This document shows positions 1 to 15,300 of a stretch of 64,000 nt of DNA, one piece after another. Positions within the stretch are counted from its first letter, which is position 1. Each line of letters starts with the position of its first letter. The notes under the pieces were generated by a model. The model did no database searches. It was given only the letters and a program-made list of their open reading frames with translations, and was not told the origin of the DNA. The DNA comes from Rachycentron canadum (taxonomy: Eukaryota > Chordata > Actinopteri > Carangiformes > Rachycentridae): positions 5,639,604-5,703,603 of the forward strand of contig CM076654.1 of NCBI GenBank assembly GCA_038496675.1, in the 5' to 3' direction. A program made the position numbers and the translations under genes.

Positions 1-250
1 GTGGGGGGGGGGGGGGGGTATTGTTAGAAATATGGAAGGAATTCATATTGCATTATTCTATCCATAAGCTCAGTTGCTTCAAAACTTTCTCTTTGCATTT
101 TTATAGAACTACCAGACAATGACTTGGGCGCATTTTGACATGAAAATATCAGAAATCTAAAAACAGCACTAGCACATTCCTTTTTTGATGACCCATTAAA
201 GGTATGAGAGACTGTAGAGCCAGTGATGGACTTTTCAATGTTTTCAACAG

Positions 251-368
251 TCAGCCACTTGTACGGCTTTGGTCTGATGGACGCTGAGGCGATGGTGAAG
301 GAGGCAGAGCAATGGAGGCAAGTCCCTACTCAGCACGTCTGTGTGGAGAGCGCAGACCGACAGATCAG
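251..368 (+). CDS. pcsk5: pcsk5 exon: end of catalytic domain, start of P domain
   Basis: The acceptor is TTTCAACAG and the donor GTAAAA. The exon starts with the last two bases of a codon and ends with the first two. It reads SHLYGFGLMDAEAMVKEAEQ, then WRQVPTQHVCVESADRQI. This is the conserved junction where the subtilase fold of convertases passes into the P domain. The exon carrying the catalytic Ser would be upstream of base 1. Confidence 0.93.
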
Positions 369-3300
369 GTAAAATACACACACACACACACTTTTCTCAT
401 AGACCTGACCTATACTAGAAATATATCACATTTGCCTGAAGTTTCTATAACATTTTGGGATCTAGCTGCAGTGATTTAAAAAAAAAAAAAAAATAAATAA
501 AAATAAAAAAATAATAATAACAAGGGAGGTCGAACACTGATGTTGAGTTATGAGGCCTGGCAAACCATTTCTTAATTGTCCTCACTTGCATGAGGAAACA
601 GCCTTCGGCAAAACGTTGCTCCCAAGTTGCAAGCATTCTGTTGTCTAAATATAATTATTACCTGAATATTAAGATTTCCATTATCTTGATTAATGGATGG
701 CCATTTTTTGTTAAATGGTTATACTATTTGTAATAGACTTTCTCCTTTGTTTGAGGTAAAGAAACCTCATTCTGTCCGGTGTTCATATATATTCCAAGTT
801 TAAAGTGAAATGCAAGATAAGTGAGTCATCTTTGAATTCAACAAATGTGACAAAATGTGGTTGTGCTGCATTATGAATACAGAAGGAATATGGTGGGTTT
901 TGTGTTCCTCTCACAACCCATAGCCCGTGTTTCTGTCTCAGTCTGCTCTACTCTCTCTCTCTCGATTATACTGTCTTTTTTTTTCTTTCTCATTTTTTTT
1001 TCTCTCCCTGGTGTTTTATGCAGCGGCATGTGTTTGAGAGTGCGGTTGTGCAAGCTGTACCTTGATAGGGGCCAAGCATTAGTTCTGGCAGGGTGGTTCT
1101 CACATAAGACCTTTACTACACACACTCACACACACATACACACATGCACATACAGAGAAAGAGAGAGAGAGAGAGAGAGCGCGCCAGGGCTTCACAGCTT
1201 GTTATTCTTGATGCAGCTGGAAGCCTGAGCACTGTTCTGTGTTAGGCTGGCTGGCTAAACTCGGGCCCTCAACTGGTTTGCTTTCAGTCAAATGCTTGGT
1301 GTCCAGCGACTGCAGCATTATCAGTGTCATTCTGTCTGTTCTGCTCCAGTGCACTAGTCAGTCTATATGAGGCTTATGTAAAGTCGAGCTTGTGTTAGGG
1401 GTAGTTGTGCTCAGGCCTCTATACTCATGTAATGTGTGTTGGATTATGGAGAGATTCACAATGTTGTTGCATGAACAAAATAAAAGAAACATTTCACCTT
1501 TTTCCATGTGTTGTGTGTTTATGAATAGGCTTTGGTGAATTGGTGATTAGTCACGCCTTTGTCAAGTGACTGGCAGCATAAACCTTGTTCATAAAGAAAA
1601 TTTAACATTTGTCCATCCAGCCAAAGGACAGGCTTGCTACGAAGTAAAAGTTGGCAATTGCTGGGAAACAAAAGGCTTAGTTTTTCCTTTGTTTTTGGGA
1701 AGAAAGCAAAAAAGTAATGAAAGTTTTATGTGTGACACCATATTTTCAGACTGCCCCAAAACATCTGAAACATTTTTTCCTTAAACTAACCACTTAGAGC
1801 ATTAATTTATGTATAATTGCGCCTGCATCATGAACGTGCTTGTGATTATAAGATGGTGGGTTGGAAGGCGAAAGGGAAGACGCATGTCTGTGCTTTTACA
1901 TAGATTGTCTGAATGAGATTGGAAGCAAGCCTATATGTGTCTGTTCTCCTTTGTTGGTACATTGCCATGGGCGTGTGTTTTGCACTTCTACTGTAACTTG
2001 CTACATAAGTGTAGCCGTCACCTCACTGCTGTGTTCCCACACACCCTCTGGCTGGCCCCTCTGCCTGCGTTTGGTAATGTCTGTGTGAAATTGCTCGCCT
2101 CACTCCACTTGGAGCGCACACCAGGAAAACTGCCTGATCTGTATGCAATCAGGCTGGTGGTAATCAGCTGTGCATCTGCTCTGCTCCGTCCCATGCGTAT
2201 GGATCAGTTATCTGTGTTGTGTCATAGAGAAGCCAGAGCTGTGATATCAACCCCAGACTCCCCAGACATTACTGCTGTCCGCTTTCCTAACAGTCATCGA
2301 CTACCTACGAAAGAGACAATCAGTGTTTTCTATTTGTTATTCATTCCATCAAGTCTTCTCAATCTCATGGACCCATTTTCTTGTTTTTTTTTTTTTGATT
2401 GGTTTTAATGTAAATTGTTTATATTGACTATTAGTCTGTCATGAATTGGCCAGTCAGCCTTCCATTATGTAAATGATCAGAAATTGAGTCAAAGGACAAA
2501 TGGAGAAAGTGGCATGGATTGTTTACCTGTCTACATTCTGGAAAAACCAATTCATAATACTGCTTTGAATAACAAACCACTTTCACAGCTTTCATACTAA
2601 TTCACTGTTCTGATTGATATGAGACAGAATGATTTAATGCACCAGTGTTACTAACTTAATCAACATTGCTCAATGGAAATCATCACTTTCATCTTGATGG
2701 CCAATTCTGACCTTTCACAAACATATTGTTATCAATATGATTATTGATAACACTACTCATGATTTCAGATGGTTACATTTATACTGAAAGCAATTAGCTT
2801 AATGTTTAAAGCCACTTTTTATGACTGTAATCAAAAACTTTTCGACAGCCACTTCATGGTCTGAATGGCAAAAGAGGACACTATTAATCAAATAAGCCAC
2901 TTCTTCTTTGTTTCAATTAATCTTTACTCAAAATGTGGGGAATATTTCGAGGAAAAGATTGTCTTTACCACTTGATAATTGTCTTGGGGATGATAAACTT
3001 CTGTGTTGTATCACTTAGTTCCTAAAAATGTCATCACTGTGACTATAACCCTGACAACAGGGAATCCAATAAAACGGTTTCCAATGCTGGATCAAACAGC
3101 ACATGTCTCTGGCATTATTTATCTTTCACCTCTCCACCCTGCAAAAATTAATAATCGTGAGCTTTTTTGTGTGTTATTTTGCCAGCAAGTACAATTCACC
3201 AGCTCTGTTTTAGTTTCCAGTGAATAAACTCTGCTTGTAATTCAGTGAATTAATGTGCTGAGTTGGCTCAGCTGCTCCAAGTCCAACTGCTGTGCAGCAG

Positions 3301-6300
3301 CAAGGCTTGACTCTTTTTCTCTAAAGCCTCACTCTGGCAAGATGGTATCCATTGTCCCCCACACTGGACCTGTCTACGTTTTTACTTGTTTTGGTATTGT
3401 ATCGTTATTATGTTAGATCATACCACAGATGTTATTCAAGGGGTCATTAGATGTTTGCGTTGGCTGTTGATGGTTGATCTTTCTGCTGCTGAGCTGTGCA
3501 TAGCAGACAGAACAAATAATGTTCTTTGTCTTATCATTCTCATGCCTCATGGTTTCTTTGGCTGGTTGAAGTTTAATGGAAAACCCTAATATGAATTTAT
3601 TTACATGGTCTTTGATTTTTGGATGAGGTTAAATCCAAAGAAGGTCATGTGATTTTTTTTTTTAAATTTTTTTTATTATTATTATTATTTTTTTTTTATG
3701 GATGCCTCTATGTATTGAAATTTGATATTGAGTGTTATTTCAGACACCAACAGCAATTTTGCTGAGAATTGACAGGGCAGAATATTTTCAATGTAGTGAG
3801 ACAGCCACAGTCCCCAGCCTCACATCCCAAAAGAGCAAACAGACTAAAGGTGCATTACAGCTGAATGCGCACAGATTGACATTCAGGCGTTACATCCTGT
3901 GCTGTGGATTGGCAACTAACAACTTTTCCATGGTTTCCAAGTGGTGTTAATGTTGGCACCACTGTCACAAAGTTGGATTGATGGATAAAATATAACAGAT
4001 GTATATAAGTAAGTTTCACTACTGCTCGTGTTAGAAAGGCTACAACCAGAGAGTATAGTCTTTGTTTAAATTATCAAGTGGACAAGGAATCATTTGTTTC
4101 TGGCTGCTAATGATAGCGTTATCAACACGACCGCTGTTATCAGCTTGGCTGTCTGTTTGGAGCCCTCTAGTCAGACTAGGCAATGGGAGTTGATTTTCCC
4201 ACCTTTTGTCAGCCAAGTTGATTGTGCATGGATGTTTTTGTTTCCATCAATGAACTGATAGTCTTAAAGGAATCGGTTTGTGTTAATGGAAAAGACACTT
4301 TGGGCTTGGTTGGAAATTTTTGGCAATGTGGTTAATTAACAGTGAAAGATGTAATTAATATTATATTTAACCATGCAATTTATCAATGCTCTCATCAATA
4401 ATTAACTGTAGTTACGTCCTGTTTTAGTATTTTCTACTAACATCTATCTTTTCACTGGTTCCCACCCTGTCCTCTAGAACCATCCGTCCAGAGCATGTGG
4501 TCCGGTCAGTGTACAAGGCGACGGGATGCACTGACAACCCCAACCACCATGTGATCTACCTGGAGCATGTGGTCGTACGTATTACAATCACACACCCTCG
4601 TCGTGGAGACCTGTCAATCAACCTGACCTCACCCTCAGGGACCAAGTCTCAGCTGCTTGCCAACAGGTAAAAAGCTTAGTTATCTATCTGTCTAATCACA
4701 TCATAAAATGATAAAACTTGTATTAAGAGGTGATGTACTTCTAAATTATGTTCAGTTAAATTGTGACCTGTGGGGTTAAATACTTATCTAAATGAGAAAT
4801 GTCTGTATTACATTTGAATAAATTAGCATTATCATCTAAAAATGTGGATTCACTTGTCTATGCTTGTTTTATTAACAACAATAATTTTAATGTGGGCTGG
4901 CTTCCCCCAGGGCATTGGATATGAAATGCAGTGTGAGCATTATATGTACCATGGCCACATGTACCTCAAGTAAACCAGTCCTCTACAGTCCAGTCCACAG
5001 TTCATTAGAGGCTGTGATTGTACTTGCTTGAGTGGTTGAGATTGTTTGATTTGGCATCTGCAATACTTGAGTTGTTTCCTCATCTGATATAATTGTGTGA
5101 TTTCTGTGTGTCTGTGTGTTTGTATGGGATGCATGTGTATGTGTGTGTATTCCTGATATGCAGGTTGTTTGATCACTCCATGGAGGGTTTTAAGAACTGG
5201 GAGTTTATGACCACCCACTGTTGGGGAGAGAAGGCAGCAGGCGACTGGGTCCTAGAGATCTATGACTCACCTTCTCAACTCCGAAGCCAGAAAGTACCTG
5301 GTATGACAGTTGCTTTAATTAAAAAAAAAACAAAAAAAAAACGCAGTGAACTTAACTGCTGAAATGACCCACTAATTTAACAACATAATAAAGTCTCAAA
5401 TGGAGAGTAGCAGTTTCTAAAAGGCTGTTATCTCAGTCACTCCAGTCCCATGTATCTTGAGCCTAGTTGTAATGGTTATCATTAGAAGTGTCATGTAATG
5501 TGAACCACATATGGTAACTGAAAATACCTGGAAATATAGACCTCAAAAATTTCCACTCAGTTCCCGCTCTCTCTGCTGTTGTGCTCAAATGGTGGATATC
5601 AGTCAGGTTGAACCTCTTCCATATAAAAATGTGAAAAAATAAAACCTGCTCAACTGCATGACAACATGACCTGTATGACATAACATGACATGACCATATG
5701 GGTGTATATCACATATACAAATTAAATAAACAGGAAAGGATACTCAGCTACGTTTTCTGTCTGTAAAATGACTGGTGTTAATGTTTCCTTAGGCAAGCTG
5801 AAGGAGTGGTCACTGGTGCTGTATGGCACCTCTGTGCACCCATACTCGTCTCTGCGTAATGATAAGCCTCGCTCCACAGACATGCTGCCGCCAACCGATG
5901 AGGAGTTCACAGAGGAGTACATTGGTGAGTGATAAATCCAGAGGTGTACATAGAAGGGTTAGCTAACGCAGTGGCTATGTTGTCGTGTTGCAAATTAACA
6001 TCATTCTTTTACAAGCTATTTTTTACTGTCTGTGGCAGTTTGGCTGACTATGGCAAATAGGAGTATTGGAACATGGTTTAATGGTACTATTAAAGAGTGT
6101 AATGCATGAAAATTATTGCTTCTGTGAGGTCACTTGATTTGGTGAAGCTCTTACAGTGCAGGACCTATTCTTCTTTGCTTTACCACCAAAGCTTTAAATT
6201 CTGAATGTGTCTCTAGGCCCCTGTGACTCTGAGTGCAATGAGAATGGCTGTGAAGGTCCAGGACCCCACCACTGCATTAACTGCCTCCACTACTTCCTCA

Positions 6301-9300
6301 AGTTCAAGAACAACACCAGGTAAGGCTGATTTTGTTCTTTATACATTTAAATTCTACAGAACATATTGACTTGATAACATCATCTTCTAGATTCTCCTAC
6401 TTGGGATTGTTCAAAAAACAAAGATTCAGGGCCACAATAACTAAATTTAAATGATTTTAATAATAAATACTTTTGGGGACTTGTACAGTAGATGTAAACA
6501 TCAGTTTGTTCTTTGGACTCCACCAGAGCCAATACATTTGAGCTATTATGCCTCAGATAGAAATGTCTGGCTTGTATGTTCTTTGAAGAACATCTGATTG
6601 TTTTGAAGTATGTGGTTTCCTCTGGGAGTCCAGAGAAACTCAAATGAAGACAGGGATCAATACTGGCTGGGGGGATCTTAATCAGAAGGTTTTACAAATG
6701 TATGTTAATGTAAACATTAACATTCATTAAGTTAAATGAATGTTAATGTATACAAAACCACCAACAACTGGATTTAATCAGCTCAAGGCAAAATTTGTGT
6801 TTACATGCTTCAAAGAAAATTTGTGTAACAGCCCACTTTGCATGAATGAATTGGCACAACAGCAGGAATTTATTGCCTGTTTGTGCTCTATGAACACAAC
6901 AAATAAATTACTGCAGAAAAATAAAAGGAAGAGATCTAACTAAGGTATTTATTTGAATGAACTCAGTAGAATTTTGAAGCCTTGTAAAAGCCCCATCAGT
7001 GTTAAAAAGTACTCTGGTGAGTGTGGGATTCTAGATGTTTCTTCTTTCCACCATGTAAGGTCACAGGTCACCGTTCGTTCCTGTCATTTGATGAGCTTAT
7101 GAGTGAATGAGATGAAGAAACTGTAACTATGACGACCTGATTCATTTCACCTTGTCACTAAGATAACGGAGATAATGTTTGCTGTTAGTCATAATATGTT
7201 GAGTTTGTCATACCCTCTATTCATTTAGAGTGTGTGTGTGAGAGTGTGAGTGAGACACTAAATTTGTGTGTGCACATTTGTGTGTGCCCTTAGGATCCCA
7301 TTAGGATCAAAGTCTGTTGTAATTGCCTTTGTGTCAGCAGGTCTCTGCACTAATAAAAGGCAAACCAATGCAGGTGCATCACAATGTGCAAGCTTAGGTG
7401 CTGCCTTATCATTAGCCCACTTAAGAGGTGCGCTGCCCTTTTCTGCCACCACAGGGAGCAATTGATGAATGACGATTAAGGGAGGGGTAGGAAATAGGAG
7501 TGGTGGTGGTGTTTAATGTTCAGATAATTACATCCCTACATATGTGTTTGATGGTCTAAACTTAGGTGAAGGTGAGTGGGTTTTTTGGGGGAGGGACTTT
7601 TTGATATTTTTTTTTGTACTTCTTTGGACTTCTACTTTGGTGGGTAGAATTATTTAATTGTTGCATTAATTAAACTATGTGTCCCTGAAATTTTCTTGTC
7701 TAATAAATTGGCCAATTTAACACTGTTGTCAATTTAACCAACAATTTTGGTAACATGTTCTGAAAACCCACTGAGGAAATGAACACATTTGTCTCCAATT
7801 GTAGCTACAGTCCTTATTATACTTGGATATTTTTTGAGGGGCGAGTATTCTCAAAAGTAGAGTAATTGAGGAAGGGTGTGTGTATAGATTACTTTGCCTC
7901 ACACATTTGGAAATTAGTGACATTTAAGCTTATATAGTGTACATTATTAGTAGGTGAGGTAATTGACATTCTGGGTGTACTCACTTTTTCTCCTCCATCA
8001 AAAATATATCGTAACTGATGGGAATGAGGGCCAGCAATAAAAAAATAAAAAATAAACAAAAAAATAAGACTTGTGGAAAAATGTTATGTTTTGTCTTAAA
8101 TCGCCTTTACCACAATTTCAGGGCTACATGATTTCAAGGACTCAATCACTGACATCTGGTTGCACTGACAGTACTTTCAGGAATTTGCTGTTTAAACTTT
8201 TTCTCATATGTAGTGGTGTCCTTGGAGACTACACATGATTATAGTGTTTTTACAGTTTTTATTCTTTAAATAATCATTTCAGCAAACCAGAGAAAAGGTA
8301 TTGAAGTTGGAGCTCAAAGGCGTGGTGGTGTCACACGTGCCATGTGTGTTTCTTGGCTGAAAATGGCACTGTGTGAATGAGGCTTAGAGTGTGTGCGTGT
8401 CTACTGTATGGGTGCATTTTGCACTCTTGAGGATTTTGGAGATCCTATAGGAAGGGAGCTGTGGGGGTGGGGGATCAGAGAGGCCTGTGAAGGTATCCAA
8501 CAGATGTAACACCTGTTCAACATATAACACAAATACTGTCCTTGTACTTTTGTATGTCTCCAAATCAGCTCTATTGATCCATAAAAAACTAAGTTTACAT
8601 TTACAAAAATACATTCCTGCTTTAGTTCTATATTTTTAAAAAACTGTATGTCATATATATTATACTTATAGCACTCAGTTACAATTACAAGAAGTGTATG
8701 TTTTACATTTTGAACCTTTTAACATTGTAAAGGTTGTTAATTTTGGAATGATGAGGAAGATTTGGTCTTTATCATCATGTTGTTCAAGCAGACAGCGGTC
8801 AGAGTACAAATTGTCCTCTCTTTGTGTTCCACTTTTGCCATCTGTGACACTCTTTTACCCCGTGTCTCCCTCCTCTCTCCCTTCAATCAACTCTCTCTTC
8901 AGGATGTGTGTGTCAGAGTGTCCCAGCGGCTTTTTCCGTGATGATAGGAAGCGTTGCAAGAAGTGTTCCTCATTGTGTGAGACCTGTGTCGGTAGCCGTA
9001 GCGATCAGTGTACCACATGCAGGACTGGGTTCCACCTCAACGAGGGCTCCAACACATGTGTTGCCAACTGTGCCGACGGCTTCTACCTCGACTATGGTAG
9101 GTTTCACTGCTGGCTAAATTGGCTCTTAACTCATGAGTGTGCACATGATAGCACAACATGCACTCAAGACTTTGTTTCTTCTTGCTCTTTCTTTAATTGT
9201 TTCTTGAGCCCAGCTTCGGGTTCATATTAGCTTCTTCTGAAATGTATAATGTTCTATCCTTTGTATTTGTTTTCTTATAATTTTACAAACAACAACTGTT

Positions 9301-12300
9301 CTCAGAAAACTGCAGTCAAAAGTGGTTCAACTCAAAATCTATAAGCAGCTCAGCCTTGACTTCCCATTGTGACCAACCAAGGTCACTGATTTGTGACCTT
9401 GAGCAATGGTCCTAAAGATCTGTAGGACGACTTTGGATTATGTTTAGACGAAGTACCCTTGTTTTCTCTCTGTCAACAACTCGTTTATAATAAACAGAGT
9501 GGTGTAGTTGCAGTCCACTGTTGTGAAACCATGCAGACTAGTAAATGTGTGTGTTTACTGTTTTGTCTTATGTGAAAAATGTATGCCAGTCTGGATGAAA
9601 GTCAACCAGGGAATAAGAGACTGAAACTATGTATATTTTATAATTATATCTATATATTGGTTTGCAGCCAAGACAGTGTGAGTCCTGGCAGCTCTGAGAG
9701 TCTCTGGCTGCAGATCTAATGTGAGCTGATCCAAGTTCAGTCATAACATTTCAGCCGGCCAAGGCATAGTGGATACTTTTTTCCTTTGAAATGTTGGAAC
9801 TGTGGAGTATTGTGTTGTGTTAAATGAGCTATCTTGAGTTTAGTTTGTCTTTGTCAGTCTGACAGCAAGTCGAGTTGAATTCCTACCTTCATGGGCATGA
9901 GTCTGTTACATGTGGTATCAACTGACTTAAGTGTTCAGTTTCACTATTAGTTCAAGTTAAAGACCTTTAAGACACAACGTCTAGACTGTGACTGAAATTT
10001 TGATCAGGATTTCAACCAGTGGTTATTTTCCTTATTAATTACATTTTTTTTTTTTGATTAATTGATCTATCATTCAGATCATCATCATTCCTCACTTTTC
10101 ACATGACTTGTTTTGTGTAACCAACAAAATCTATCTAACAAAGATATTTAATATATTGTGACAAAAGTGGCAAATAGTGACAGATTTTCACGTTTGGAAA
10201 GAAGTTGGAACCAGCATATGATTGATATGATGTATTTCTGCTTGGATCATCAATATTGATACAATACATTTTCTGTGGATTGACTAATTCAATCACCTGT
10301 ATTTTTTCAGCACCAATGCTGACGTTTAAATTTCAACTACAATAGGAAAGTAAAGCCAGGGAGGCAAAAGTAAAACTGCATTTTCTATCCAGCTGTCTGT
10401 GACCGGTCCATGTCTGAAGGTTCTCAGTCGTCCAAGTCATATTTCTCTGAGAAAGTTGAATCTAGGGCAACTGGACTTGGTTGTAGCTACAACTACAAAT
10501 CCAGTTGCTCTAGATTCAACATTCTCAGAGACCTGTCCATATCTTGCATTCACCCCAATGATTTTCATTCCTAAACTCTGTTACGCTAACTCCTCCTCTT
10601 AGCTCATATGACTCTCCAGACAAGACCATAAAAGTTGTATTATCCATGCACAATGCTTTTCGGCTTTGTAGAAATAACAGTTTTGATTAATAGTCATGCT
10701 CTGCTCTTAAATAGTCTACTGGTTTCCCCTGAATAATAAAATGTTATCAATGCATCTTTTTGGCAATCCCCATCACTGCTGAAGGCAGAAGTGTCCATGT
10801 GCATTGTGTCAAAGCGTGTCATTGCCTTTAGTCTGCCTTTTGAAATATTCATCTACATTCCTATCTTCCCTCACCAACATTACAATCTTCTTTTTCTTCC
10901 CTGTAGCGCTAGCCTTTTGACATTTCCGTTCTTCCTCCTACTCTCTTGCCATCTCCCCCTTGCCTTTTGTCCTCCTGTTTTGTTCATCTGCCCCTTATTC
11001 TACTTATTCCCTCTCCTTTCCTCCTCCACCAATCTCACTGGTCTTTCTCGTTTACTTTTACCCTTCTCCTCTTCATTATTGCCTTTCTCCTCTGCTCCCT
11101 GTCTTAATTTCAAATTCGAACAGACTTCTGGTTCCTATTAGCCACTGTGTATGACTGGCTCACCGTTTGTCTTTCAGATTCCAACATTTGCAGGAGATGT
11201 CCAGAGAACTGTAAGAAGTGCAACACCTCCAATCTCTGCACAGAATGTAAACCTGGAATGAGGTAAGTTAGAAGTTATGTTGAGCAATGCCTCATAACTA
11301 AAAAACTTTGCTGATTTTACTGCCCTGACATCAAATGATTTCGGTCTTGCAGTGTCTGTCACAATATCATTTGTGACTATTTACTTTTAAATCGTCTATG
11401 TCTATCACTTTATCGCAGTTTTACACTGGGTGTAACTAAGTGTTGAAGGCTCTCTATTGGCCTTAACTCTTTCAAAATGAATTGGTCCAAACAGTTTCTG
11501 TTTTGCACCCTGCAGTGCTACCAACTTAATGCATTTGTCACAAGAGTCGGAGACTTTTCAGGCCCTTAAAAAGGAGACATAGAGTTTAATAGATTTGTAG
11601 GACAACATTACCGTTATAAAAGCAGACAATGTAGTTTTAATAGGACATGTTTCAGTCACAATTTCATTTTTGTTTATAAGTTTGAGCACAGAGAGTAGGA
11701 GAGAAGCAAACAGATAAATGGCTGACACTAGGCAGAATGCAAATAGAATTCAATGACAGCTTTTTACAGTGGTTCCAGTTTTTGTTTTTCGTGTCCTCCA
11801 TTTTGCCCATTGGCCATACATGGTCCAGAGACATACTAGAGTTTGACCTAGACTTGTTACCACATTAAGGCTTTAGTTAGAAGAACAGGGTCACTCTGCA
11901 TATCCGCTTAACTGCCAGGGAAATGGTCTGAAGGATTTGCCTGAACATTATTTTGCGCCGAAGTTTTAAGGTGGTCCAATTTAAGCTACAGTACTTAATC
12001 ACTTCACTCCTAAAGGTGTCAGTGTGTTTAAAATGAAGTGCTGGAGGATGGTTGTTCAGTGTCTGGAACCCTCAGACCTCTCTGACATTACAAATGGTGG
12101 TAGCCGTTTCCAGTAATTTTGCAACTTAGTGAAAACTGAGAGTGTGACATTCTCAGCCACTTGATGAGGGAAATTGGCCAGCTGTGTGGAGGTGAGACAG
12201 TAAGCAGGAATTGAGTCTGTCAAGCTCTTGTTTTTCATGTTTTTTTTAAACACAATTCAGTGTCACTTTCTGTCTTTGCTAACAAGCAGAACACTCTGAA

Positions 12301-15300
12301 TGCCCCTGAGAAAAGATTGGCAGAAAGTGTCAACATCTCACCCCTCACTATGAAAGAGTGCAATATATTGATACCAGACAGTTTTTCAAGCTTGTAAAGG
12401 ATGTATTGTATATATTTTCTTCTACATTTGTAAATTTATCTTTAAAAAAAAAAAAAAAGTGCTCTGAAAGATGTGAATGTGCTCTGACTATTAACAACTG
12501 ACTACTAACAATTTTTATAATTTGGAATTTAAGTTCAGTGAATTTAACCTGGGCTCATCTGTACAACTTGAGTTTACAGTGATGGATCCAGCCTCTGTCT
12601 TCTAGCTGAGAAGACTTAACACTTTGCTTTATGTAGCATAAAACTAACCCAATTATAACATGTAAACAGCAGAGGCAAAGTTATAGATTATCCTTACTTA
12701 AAAACTACTGGTGCCATGGTCTGGTGGCTTGCTGCCATCAGACCTGCTGGAATAAATTACAGCTTGCTCTGTGTAGGTTTAACATTACAGTCAGTTGCAT
12801 CTTTTTGCATCAGTTTTACTCGAATCATTGTTGCGGTTTCAGGATAAAAAAAACAAAACAAAACTCTTAAACACTGCAGGAATACAGTGTTGCTAATGTA
12901 TACCAGCACATTATGTTACATTGTGGTTTGGATTTGCAGCATGAACCAGTGAAACCACTGGCTCCCAACTGTTTTCCACTTGGGAACCAAATTGAGTAAA
13001 CTGAGTTTCACCCTGTGACCCAAGCTTATTAAAGACCACATATACTTGTGTCATGCAGAACCGCAGGAAGTGGAGCTGTTGTCCATTTTGAGTTGTTATT
13101 TTTACTTTGAAGAACCTCCGATCTAAACCATTAAATTTATCCATGCAGATGTGTTCCAGGTCATTTTCTGGCCACATCCACAGCAGCTTCTTTAAACCGT
13201 CCCCTAACTACACTTGACCTGACTGAGGATAGGGTGTTTCAAAGTGCTTGAATTCCTGATAGGTCATGAAGGAAACACTTGTGAAGCATTTAAAACACAT
13301 TGTGGTCTTGAACCTGGTGTTCAGTGTAGCCAGAGGTTGAGGTGGGGACACTTGTAAGCCATAATTTCCTCTGAACGCTGGTGAGACCACAGTAAGACAC
13401 ATACTTACACACTTACACACATGTACACACATTCACACGCAGCTCTCTCGTCTGCCATTCACTTCACCATTCACGGTTGGTTAGAAGCCGAGGAGGAAGA
13501 GAGGACCAGGCGAGATCGTTTCTGGGAAACGTTAGCTAACACACACCAGCTGTTTTTCAGCTCAGTGCAGCAAGCTCACCAACCTGTCCTCACTGTCCTT
13601 ACTGTCCTCACAAACCAGACTGTATAACCTCTAAATGTAAGTCTTAACCGACCTTCACTCCCAACCTCTGGTGCTTCCAAAATAAGTTGGATATTTTGGC
13701 CAAAACAACAAAATTCCTTTTGAATTATCTTGAATCTTGAAAATGCCACATTCCTGTACATCACTGAGAAAGTGAAATATAGCTGTTAATGTGTACACCC
13801 ACACAATGTCACTGGTGCTACAGCAACTGGCTTTTAATGGCCAAAACTGGTTTGCTCTGCTTGTTTTCTCTGTTTTTGTTAAACTCACATGTGCTGCTCT
13901 CTGTGTTGGCCTTTTTTTTTGCTAATTAAAGGACACATTTTTTTTTTACTTCAGCATTTTCTGGCAATTATTAATGTGTCTTTTAATCTTTTTCCAGTCT
14001 TCAAGGAAACAAGTGTCAGATGACCTGTGAAGCAGGGACTTATTACAATGGCCACAGAAGGACTTGTGAGCCCTGCTATCGGGCCTGTGCCACTTGTGCA
14101 GGTAGGAAGTCGAAAGCCATTAAACTGAACAGGTGCCACCTGTATTAGAATTATATTTATTATCTAGGTCAGGGTATACTTTTGTTTTGCAGCCATAATG
14201 AACATTTAAATACCATATTCTGTTTTGATTTTAAATGCTCTAGCAATATGCCTGACCTGTATATTCATGTGTTTTTCAGGCACAGGTATAGAGGCTTGCA
14301 CTAAGTGTGCAGATGGCTATTTACTTGAGGACTGGCGGTGTGTGTCAACCTGCAGCACTGGCTACTACCTGTCAGAGCAGACCTCAGACAATGGACAGGT
14401 GCAGAGGTCCTGTAAGAAGTGAGTCAGTCAGCACATCTCCCAACACTTATACACCACAATGAGAAGCTTGAAGATCTTTAGTTCATTGGGTTGAATAAGT
14501 AAATCTTGAGCTTTAGTGAGTCAAGTTCTGTTATCTTTCTAACTATAACCTCGGTTTAACAGGAAGGAAAAACTGGATAAACTATTTCTCAGTTGTTTCC
14601 CAGTGGTTTCTCATTTAACATGGTGTTACATTGACTTCTCCTGTAAACCAGAGGTGTTGTTGCACCATATCCACATCTGATGATGGGACTTAAATAGGAA
14701 TGAATTGATTTTGCTTAAGGTCAAGAAAGAATTTGCTGCCTGCAGGAACCTGTATCATCATTAACCTGCATTAGGAGAACGGGGAGGGAGACCATGTAAA
14801 CCCATTCCTATGTTCGATGAGAGTTTGAAGATTCCTTTGCCTCCTATCACACCCACAGTTAAACTCTTCCACATACTCAGACAGCTGGGCTAATTTCCTT
14901 ATCTATCCCTGTGGTTGACTTACCTCCCTGCTACTTTTTTCTCCTACCTTGAATTTTTTTATCACTCACTTGCCCTTATTTGATTGCTTCATCCTTTGTC
15001 AGAACCTCCCTCATCTCAGAAACTGACATCAGATCATTTCCAACAAATGCTATGATGATTTTTTTCACTAGAAGGATGAAAATGTCTTTTCTTGGTAATT
15101 TTTGAATTTTGGTCTTTTGCTCCTTAATGATTAGTTTAGATATTTACTTATCTTGTTTTTCTTGTGATAACAACTGTTTAATATTTTCAAGTGAAGTAAA
15201 CAAAATTTTGAAGTTCTTTGTCATCACCAACACACATTGAACAGGCCACAGCAATGAAGGGAAAGATGAATTATCCTTAAAGAACTGTTCCAACTTTCAT

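Noticed and set aside
857..1228. Open frame of 123 codons in the first pcsk5 intron
   Set aside because: It runs over CT, CA and GA low-complexity DNA, has no family match, and lies inside a well-supported intron.
8694..9230. A 178-codon frame covering a pcsk5 Cys-rich exon
   Set aside because: Only 8903-9096 is coding, as shown by the acceptor and donor. The rest is intron.
13470..13630. An extra pcsk5 exon in the intron at 11263-13997
   Set aside because: It has an acceptor-like TGTTTTTCAG and a GTAAGT further on, but the translation has stops or no Cys-rich pattern, and the flanking exons already join in phase.
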